From: Oscillospiraceae bacterium
GTDB taxonomy: Bacteria > Bacillota > Clostridia > Oscillospirales > Oscillospiraceae
Direction: 5' to 3'
Length of the DNA stretch: 9,250 nucleotides
Assembly: GCA_031260745.1 (NCBI GenBank)
Contig: JAISKY010000187.1
Span: forward strand, 1 to 9,250
Shown here: positions 4,517 to 9,250 of the stretch, piece after piece
Layout of the letters: each line of letters starts with the position of its first letter
How positions within the stretch are numbered: position 1 is the stretch's first letter
Position numbers and translations under genes: made by a program
The notes under the pieces: generated by a model
The model's database searches: none
Told to the model about the DNA's origin: nothing
The model's input: only the letters and a program-made list of their open reading frames with translations

Positions 4517-6427
4517 ATGAAACAATTCCAAACAGAATCCAAGCGATTGCTGGAGCTAATGATTAACTCCATCTACACTCACAAGGAGATATTCTTGCGA
4601 GAGCTGATTTCCAACGCGAGCGACGCGATTGATAAACTTGCGTTCCAGTCGCTGACAAACCCAGAGGTCGGGCTTGACCGCTCCGATTTCCGTATCAGAA
4701 TTACCGCCGATAAAGACGCGCGAACTCTGACAATCAGCGACAACGGTATCGGTATGTCAGCGGAGGAACTGGAGGAAAATCTCGGTACAATCGCGAAAAG
4801 CGGTTCGCTGGAGTTTAAGCAGAAACTCGCGGACGTTAAAGCTGACGAAAGCGCGGAGTCGCAATCTGCCTCCGACGGTTCGCCGATAGACGTAATCGGG
4901 CAGTTCGGCGTAGGGTTTTACTCCGCGTTTATGGTCGCGGAAAAAGTCACTGTCCAAACAAAAGCGTTCGGCGCGGATACCGCGTATGAGTGGACAAGTT
5001 CCGGCGCGGACGGTTACGAGATTGCTCCGTGCGGTAAACTTGCCGCCGGTACGGAAATCACGCTGTACCTAAAACCCGACGCCGACGACGAGAATTACGG
5101 CGAATACCTTGAATCGTATCGTCTGAAAAACCTAATTAAGAAATACTCGGATTATATCCGTTACCCGATACAGATGGACTTCGAGCATACTCACACCGAG
5201 GAAAACGGCGGGAGCCACACTCACGTCGAAACTGAAATCGTCAACAGTATGGTTCCGATTTGGCAGCGTCCGAAATCGGAGGTCAGCGACGAGGACTGCG
5301 AACAATTCTATAAAGATAAATATTACGAAAGCGAGAACCCGCTTTCGGTTATCCGCGTCAGCGCGGAGGGCTTGGTCAGTTTCAGGGCAATGCTGTTTAT
5401 TCCGGCTAAAGCTCCGTACAACTACTACACCCGCGACTTTCAGCCGGGACTTCAACTGTACACGAGCGGCGTTATGGTTATGGATAAGTGCGCGGATTTG
5501 CTGCCGGAGTGCTTTCGCTTTGTTCGCGGAATCGTGGACAGCCAGGATTTGTCGCTGAATATCTCACGCGAGATGCTTCAGCACGACCGTCAGCTTAGGG
5601 TTATCTCGCAAAACCTGGAAAAGCGTGTCAAGAGCGAATTGAAAAAGCTGATGGACGAAAACTTTGACGACTATAAAAAGTTTTGGAACGCATTCGGATT
5701 GCAGTTAAAGTACGGAATATTAGGCGATTTCGGCGCTAAGAAAGAGCTGTTGTCGGACTTGCTGTTGTTCCGCTCCGCGAAAGAGAAAGAGCTAATCGGG
5801 CTTCAAAAGTACGTTGACGCGATGCCGGACGGTCAGAAGTACATTTACTACGCGTTCGGTGAGAACGCGGAGAAATTACCGCAGGCTGAACCGGTACTTG
5901 ACGCGGGTTTTGACGTATTGTGCCTTACGGAGGATTCCGACGAATTTGTAATGCAAATGCTGGCGTCGTTCTCGGAGAAAGAGCTTAAATCCGTCAACGC
6001 GGAGGACTTAGGTTTACCTGATTCCGACAGCAAAAAAGAGGAAACCGAGAAACTTGAAGCGGAACACAAAGAGTTGCTGGAGTTCGTACAAACTTCGTTA
6101 GGCGATTCGGTAGCGGCAGTTAAGATTTCCGAGAAACTGAAAAGCGCTCCGGTTTGCCTAAGCACACAGGGCTACGTAACGCTTGAAATGGAGCGGTATT
6201 TCAAGTCGCTGCCAAGTTCCGAAGGTCCGCCGATGAAAGCGGAGCGCGTTTTGGAGCTTAACGCGGAGCATAAAGAGTTTGCCGCGCTTAAAACCGCGTA
6301 CGGCTCCGACAGGGACAAAGCCGCGCGGTACGCGAAACTGCTGTACTTCCAGTCAATATTGACCTCCGGCGTAGAAATTGACGACCCCTCGCAATACGCC
6401 GACCTGATAAGCGACCTCGTAGTGTAG
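4517..6427 (+). CDS. htpG: Hsp90-family molecular chaperone HtpG
   Basis: A 636-residue cytosolic ATP-dependent chaperone, close to the E. coli length. The N-terminal GHKL ATPase domain shows REISN-type features: Glu29 in LRELISNASDA (27-37) for hydrolysis, Asn33 for magnesium, Asp75 in ISDNGIGM (73-80), the lid region GTIAKSG (90-96) and GQFGVGFYSAF (128-138). The middle domain has NSMVPIW (243-249), LYTSGVMVMD (314-323) and the catalytic-loop Arg351 in LNISREMLQ. The C-terminal dimerisation domain occupies roughly 510-636. Two local departures are an acidic/Ser stretch at 105-122 and a short His-rich insertion at 223-238 with two HTH triplets (225-227 and 234-236) between the N-terminal and middle domains. 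GGAGG (4501-4505) is 11 bases before the ATG. The cytosolic form lacks the eukaryotic MEEVD tail. Confidence 0.97.
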   Translation: MKQFQTESKRLLELMINSIYTHKEIFLRELISNASDAIDKLAFQSLTNPEVGLDRSDFRIRITADKDARTLTISDNGIGMSAEELEENLGTIAKSGSLEFKQKLADVKADESAESQSASDGSPIDVIGQFGVGFYSAFMVAEKVTVQTKAFGADTAYEWTSSGADGYEIAPCGKLAAGTEITLYLKPDADDENYGEYLESYRLKNLIKKYSDYIRYPIQMDFEHTHTEENGGSHTHVETEIVNSMVPIWQRPKSEVSDEDCEQFYKDKYYESENPLSVIRVSAEGLVSFRAMLFIPAKAPYNYYTRDFQPGLQLYTSGVMVMDKCADLLPECFRFVRGIVDSQDLSLNISREMLQHDRQLRVISQNLEKRVKSELKKLMDENFDDYKKFWNAFGLQLKYGILGDFGAKKELLSDLLLFRSAKEKELIGLQKYVDAMPDGQKYIYYAFGENAEKLPQAEPVLDAGFDVLCLTEDSDEFVMQMLASFSEKELKSVNAEDLGLPDSDSKKEETEKLEAEHKELLEFVQTSLGDSVAAVKISEKLKSAPVCLSTQGYVTLEMERYFKSLPSSEGPPMKAERVLELNAEHKEFAALKTAYGSDRDKAARYAKLLYFQSILTSGVEIDDPSQYADLISDLVV

Positions 6428-6457
6428 CAAAAAAGCAAAAAAGCAAAAAAGCAAAAA
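6427..6457. repeat. GCAAAAAA octamer array after htpG
   Basis: Units of GCAAAAAA begin at 6427, 6435 and 6443, with a final GCAAAAA at 6451. The first G is the last base of the htpG TAG stop codon. On the minus strand the array becomes a series of T-tracts following the terminator hairpin of the MATE gene. The 8-bp period differs from the heptamer arrays. Confidence 0.85.
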
Positions 6458-6458
6458 T

Positions 6459-6492
6459 TACCGCGCCCTACGGAGCGGTAGTTTTTCGTTTT
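6459..6492. terminator. Bidirectional rho-independent terminator between htpG and MATE gene
   Basis: TACCGC (6459-6464) pairs with GCGGTA (6475-6480), and an inner CC/GG pair can extend the stem past one G-A mismatch. On the plus strand it is followed by GTTTTTCGTTTT, serving htpG. On the minus strand it is followed by ATTTTTGC and more T-runs from the octamer array, serving the convergent MATE gene. The position between two convergent stop codons supports a shared terminator. Confidence 0.8.
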
Positions 6493-6500
6493 GGATTTAC

Positions 6501-7859
6501 TTACCGGACGATAAGCGGCGCGTTGTCAAACTTGCGCCAGTCACTGCGGAGGTAGTGGACAAGCACGATTAACGCGCACAATGCCCACGTCATCGGATAA
6601 CCGAACGCAACCGTGAATATAGTGTAACGCGTCTTTGTAATTATAAACAGGTACACTTGCCGTAGTACGACGAAGCAGCCTACCGAGGCGAACGTCGAGG
6701 TTTTAACATCGCCCGCTCCGCGTAACGCTCCGGGTAAAATTTGCGTTCCCGAAAGTATGAAATAGAACGGAGCGAATACTTTCATAAACTCCCAGCCGTC
6801 ACGCAAAACTTCGGAATCCGACGAGAACGCCATTAGGAATCTCTCGTGAAAGACAATTGCGGGAATTGACAGCGCGAGCGTAGCTGCGATTCCGATAAGC
6901 ATCGACATTTTTGTGCCGCTTCGAGCGCGCTTCACTTTGCCCGCGCCGAGGTTTTGGCTTACGAAAGTAGTTACCGCTAGCGCCATCGCCTGTATCGGAA
7001 GTTGTAAAAACGCGTCAAGTTTATTCGCCGCGCTGTAACCCGCGACCGCGACTGTTCCCAGACCGTTCATATACGACTGCACGACGACATTGGAAACGCT
7101 GACAATCGCGCTTTGAAATGCTCCGGGCAATCCCAGTGAGAGTATGTTCTTCGTGATTTGCTTATCCATCTTCAGTTTACGGAACGATAGTTTATACTCG
7201 CGCTTGGATTTGCCAAGCACAAGTAATACCAAAACCGCGGACAGGAGCTCCGCGAATATAGTCGCTAAAGCTGCTCCCGCGACGCCCATATTAAGTCCGA
7301 CGGTCAGCGCCAAATCTCCGACCGTATTGACTATTGTCGAAATGATAAGGAAATACAGCGGATACCTAGAGTTTCCTACCGCTTGAAGCGCCGACGCTCC
7401 CATATTGTACACGGTAAGTCCGAGCAGTCCCGCGAAGAAGATTCTCAGGTACATTACCGCGTCGTCCATCATTTCGGCGGGAGTATTCATCAGTCGTAGA
7501 ATCAGCGGAGATAATATCACTCCGGCGACCGACGTTACCGCTCCGATTATTATTGACAGCAATATGGCGGTATGTACCGCGCGGCTAAGACGCTCGTTGT
7601 CACCCGCGCCGTAGTAGCGTGAAATCATAACGCTCGCGCCCGACGACATTCCCATAAAGAATGAAATCAGCAGTTGCACTAACGACCCTGTGGAGCCTAC
7701 CGCGGCAAGCGCGTTGCGTCCGACAAAGTTGCCGACGATTATCGCGTCAACCGCGTTATAAAGCTGCTGGAGCAGATTGCCCAGCAGCAGCGGAAAGGCG
7801 AATACAATCAATTGACGCAAGATGCCGCCTTGCGTCATATCGCCTGTTCGGGTTTTCAT
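6501..7859 (-). CDS. MATE-family multidrug/solute exporter
   Basis: A 452-residue inner-membrane antiporter expected to export cationic or other organic compounds using a sodium or proton gradient. Hydrophobic segments number about 12, in two homologous halves. The first half opens LLLGNLLQQLYNAVDAIIVG (24-43), followed by GRNALAAVGS (47-56). Internal duplication is visible: SRYYGAGDNER (80-90) matches SQNLGAGKVKR (301-311), and ALQAVGNSRYP (158-168) parallels ALRGAGDVKTS (378-388). A basic cytosolic loop (about 217-235, GKSKREYKLSFRKLK) joins the halves. Length is normal and there is no signal peptide. GAGG-type ribosome site (7867-7870) is 7 bases before the ATG. It has its own consensus promoter and terminator, so it is probably transcribed alone. 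It could be MepA/NorM-like; substrate cannot be read from the sequence. Confidence 0.94.
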   Translation of the reverse strand: MKTRTGDMTQGGILRQLIVFAFPLLLGNLLQQLYNAVDAIIVGNFVGRNALAAVGSTGSLVQLLISFFMGMSSGASVMISRYYGAGDNERLSRAVHTAILLSIIIGAVTSVAGVILSPLILRLMNTPAEMMDDAVMYLRIFFAGLLGLTVYNMGASALQAVGNSRYPLYFLIISTIVNTVGDLALTVGLNMGVAGAALATIFAELLSAVLVLLVLGKSKREYKLSFRKLKMDKQITKNILSLGLPGAFQSAIVSVSNVVVQSYMNGLGTVAVAGYSAANKLDAFLQLPIQAMALAVTTFVSQNLGAGKVKRARSGTKMSMLIGIAATLALSIPAIVFHERFLMAFSSDSEVLRDGWEFMKVFAPFYFILSGTQILPGALRGAGDVKTSTFASVGCFVVLRQVYLFIITKTRYTIFTVAFGYPMTWALCALIVLVHYLRSDWRKFDNAPLIVR

Positions 7860-7882
7860 TTTCTCGCCTCGATTTTATGGTT

Positions 7883-7896
7883 TTTATAGCTATAAA
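7883..7896. promoter_or_regulatory. Perfect palindrome at the MATE transcription start (candidate operator)
   Basis: TTTATAGCTATAAA is a perfect 14-bp palindrome starting 5 bases downstream of the MATE -10 box, so the predicted start (about 7895) falls inside it. The position is typical of a repressor site. A+T-rich palindromes also arise by chance. Confidence 0.45.
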
Positions 7897-7901
7897 TAGG
7901 G

Positions 7902-7930
7902 ATTATACTCCTACATAACCGATATGTCAA
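7902..7930 (-). promoter_or_regulatory. Full-consensus sigma-A promoter of the MATE gene
   Basis: On the minus strand TTGACA (7925-7930) and TATAAT (7902-7907) are both perfect hexamers with a 17-base spacer. Predicted start is near 7895, giving a leader of about 35 bases. So strong a promoter on an efflux gene suggests it is either highly expressed or held down by a repressor. Confidence 0.88.
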
Positions 7931-7941
7931 TAGGAAATTAA

Positions 7942-7964
7942 GCGAAATTGAAAAAATTTTTCGC
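7942..7964. repeat. Imperfect inverted repeat between the divergent promoters
   Basis: GCGAAA (7942-7947) and TTTCGC (7959-7964) are reverse complements flanking an A/T core of 11 bases. It lies between the -35 boxes of the MATE and DUF1836 genes. It may be a protein-binding site or a chance feature of A+T-rich DNA. Confidence 0.35.
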
Positions 7965-7998
7965 GCTGTAAAATATGTATAAAAAATATAAAAAAGTC

Positions 7999-8027
7999 TT
8001 GACTGTCAAATGAACTTATGTTATAAT
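7999..8027 (+). promoter_or_regulatory. Sigma-A promoter of the DUF1836 gene with extended -10
   Basis: TTGACT (7999-8004) and TATAAT (8022-8027) are 17 bases apart, and TG at 8019-8020 provides an extended -10. A start near 8034 leaves a leader of about 60 bases that includes a small hairpin (GCGTG 8047-8051 with CACGC 8058-8062). Confidence 0.85.
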
Positions 8028-8036
8028 CAATTATAA
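8021..8036. promoter_or_regulatory. Inverted repeat over the DUF1836 -10 box (candidate operator)
   Basis: TTATAATCAATTATAA consists of perfect 7-base arms (TTATAAT and ATTATAA) around CA. The left arm is the -10 box and the right arm covers the predicted start, so a bound protein would block the promoter. Its TTATA/TATAA halves resemble those of the palindrome at the MATE start, though the spacing between halves differs. Confidence 0.4.
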
Positions 8037-8095
8037 CGTGAAATAAGCGTGGGAATACACGCAATATTCTATAAATAAGAAAGAAGGCGAGTCCA

Positions 8096-8668
8096 ATGGA
8101 AGCGAGCATAAATTGGAACATCGAAAAAAACTGGGCGATTGAGAACATACCGGGTACTACTCTGCTGTATACTGATATGAACTCTCAGGCGTTTTCGTAC
8201 ATATTGCCGCTGATACGGGCGGCGGGAGGTCTAAGTCTTTCCCAGATTTGTACGATTACGGGGCTTGAGGGCAGTACGATTCAAAACTGGGTAAAACGCG
8301 GTTGGGTCGGAGATATGAAGCGGTCAAAGAAATACAACGAGCGTCAAGTCGCGAGGATTCTGATACTTAACGCTTTAAGAGGCAGTTTACAGCTTGACAG
8401 TATCGCGCACCTCCTGACATATACCAGCGGGGTTGACGGCGACTTAGTCAATGAGGGCGACCTGTTCAGTTTTATGTGCGACGCGGCTAAAAACGTCGGG
8501 TTGAACATAACCAACGCGGAGGCGATTATTGAGCAGTTACTCGCGGATTATACCGGCGGTGAGGAAAGGAAAAACCGTTTGAGTAAGACTTTGCCAATAA
8601 TGGTCTACGCGTGCGTATGCGCCGACCTGCAACAAACGGCTAACTTGCGTCTGATGGAATTGGTCTAG
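8096..8668 (+). CDS. DUF1836 helix-turn-helix protein
   Basis: A 190-residue protein of a family widespread in Bacillota and without an assigned function as far as I know. Residues 46-71 (starting LSLSQICTITGLEGSTIQNW) form a MerR-like helix-turn-helix, and the block GLEGSTIQNWVKRGWV is the clearest family signature. KYNERQVARILILNALR (79-95) and LQLDSIAHLL (98-107) continue the DUF1836 domain, after which the C-terminal half is helical with no motif I recognise. No signal peptide or membrane segment. AAGGCGAG, 4 bases before the ATG, supports this start. It is divergent from the MATE gene and 97 bases upstream of the NfeD-like gene on the same strand. A DNA-binding regulator is likely from the fold; its targets are unknown. 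Confidence 0.88.
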   Translation: MEASINWNIEKNWAIENIPGTTLLYTDMNSQAFSYILPLIRAAGGLSLSQICTITGLEGSTIQNWVKRGWVGDMKRSKKYNERQVARILILNALRGSLQLDSIAHLLTYTSGVDGDLVNEGDLFSFMCDAAKNVGLNITNAEAIIEQLLADYTGGEERKNRLSKTLPIMVYACVCADLQQTANLRLMELV

Positions 8669-8765
8669 CCGGAAAACGGCGGGCGGGTACATAGAGGTTT
8701 TCTCCCCGCGAAACAGGGTTCGGAACAAATAAAAATGTAATAAAATTGGAAAGGGTGATAAAATT

Positions 8766-9250
8766 ATGGATTGGTTTACTGCTTGGTGGAATGAGCTTGG
8801 TCTGTTAGGTCAGGCGTTAGCGTGCGTAGCGATACCCGGAACAATGTTACTGGTGGTTCAGACGATATTGCTGCTTGTCGGCGGAGCGTTCGGACACGAC
8901 TCCGACCACGGCGCGGATTTCAGTCACGACCACGACTCCGGATTTGACCACGACGGCGACACCGACTTCGGTCACGACCACGATTTGGGCTTTGCTCACA
9001 GCAGCGACGGCGACTTTGACGATTTACACGATATGTCGCACGCCGAAGGCGGAATGAGAGTATTTACGGTGCGCGGACTCGTCGCGTTTCTCGCGGTCGG
9101 AGGTTGGACGGGGCTTGCGGTATGGGAAAACACCCGTAACCCTACGGGTTCGATAGTAAGCGCGTTATTGGCGGGTTCCGCGGCTGTAGTGTTCGCGGCG
9201 TGTTGCGTCCGATTGCGCGATTGTTACTTTTGCGCGGTTCTCGCCCTCTA
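8766..9250 (+). CDS. NfeD-like membrane protein, N-terminal part (runs off window)
   Basis: An open frame from ATG 8766 continues in frame to the edge: 161 residues without a stop. GGGTG (8753-8757) is 8 bases before the ATG. Residues 13-40 form a membrane helix (QALACVAIPGTMLLVVQT within it). Residues 44-92 are a loop with about 10 His and 16 Asp, arranged as HDHD, DHDGD and DGDFDD. MRVFTVRGLVAFLAVGGWTG (97-116) starts a second helix and 128-148 a third. This layout (N-terminal helix, acidic loop, '(M/L)R-x-F-T-x-R-G-(L/I)-x-(A)-F-L' helix) matches membrane proteins encoded beside flotillin-type proteins, usually ending in an OB-fold domain, which would lie outside the window. The last residues (RLRDCYFCAVLAL) do not resemble what I expect after helix three. 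Family call is from memory of the pattern. Confidence 0.7.
   Translation, partial: MDWFTAWWNELGLLGQALACVAIPGTMLLVVQTILLLVGGAFGHDSDHGADFSHDHDSGFDHDGDTDFGHDHDLGFAHSSDGDFDDLHDMSHAEGGMRVFTVRGLVAFLAVGGWTGLAVWENTRNPTGSIVSALLAGSAAVVFAACCVRLRDCYFCAVLAL

Noticed and set aside
4310..4531. 73-residue minus-strand frame across the pyk-htpG spacer
   Set aside because: It is largely a translation of the heptamer arrays and overlaps the end of pyk; no family pattern.
7927..8148. 73-residue hydrophobic minus-strand frame
   Set aside because: It covers the divergent promoter region and the start of the DUF1836 gene, has no supporting ribosome site, and its hydrophobicity follows from A+T-rich DNA.
8669..8765. 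Terminator or promoter between the DUF1836 and NfeD-like genes
   Set aside because: Small G+C stems (GCCG/CGGC, GCGGG/CCCGC) have no T-run, and no paired -35/-10 is visible; read-through from the DUF1836 promoter is more likely.
8875..9057. 60-residue plus-strand frame rich in Thr
   Set aside because: It is the out-of-frame reading of the GAC/CAC-rich loop of the NfeD-like gene; composition is low-complexity and it lacks a ribosome site.

Overview
The window looks like a chromosomal stretch from a Gram-positive, Clostridia-like member of the Bacillota. This is inferred from strong GGAGG-type ribosome binding sites, near-consensus sigma-A promoters with 17-bp spacers, a NifU-type scaffold with the GNAKCGD signature, a DUF1836 protein and an NfeD-like membrane protein. 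The species cannot be named. Coding DNA has a roughly balanced base composition, and the spacers are strongly A+T-rich. I see no phage genes, insertion sequences, CRISPR array, tRNA or rRNA.

Left block, minus strand (2854 down to 1): cysteine desulfurase (iscS/nifS type), NifU/IscU scaffold, quinolinate synthase nadA, and the start of a GNAT acetyltransferase cut by the window edge. The desulfurase and scaffold build Fe-S clusters. NadA needs a [4Fe-4S] cluster to make quinolinate for NAD, so the order suggests dedicated or coupled cluster supply.

Middle block, plus strand (3006 to 6427): pyruvate kinase, transcribed divergently from the desulfurase gene, then the Hsp90 chaperone htpG. A bidirectional terminator separates htpG from the convergent MATE efflux gene.

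Right block: a MATE-family exporter (minus) and a DUF1836 helix-turn-helix protein (plus) are divergent, each with a consensus-like promoter overlapped or closely followed by a perfect palindrome. This resembles a regulator/efflux pair, but that is inference. An NfeD-like membrane protein with a His/Asp-rich loop follows and runs off the right edge.

The ordinary genes are mostly housekeeping. The most unusual signal is a set of short tandem repeats (mostly 7-bp units) in the spacers, often touching stop codons. One array of exactly five heptamers lies between the Shine-Dalgarno sequence and the start codon of the NifU gene. I did not find a convincing new multi-gene system.
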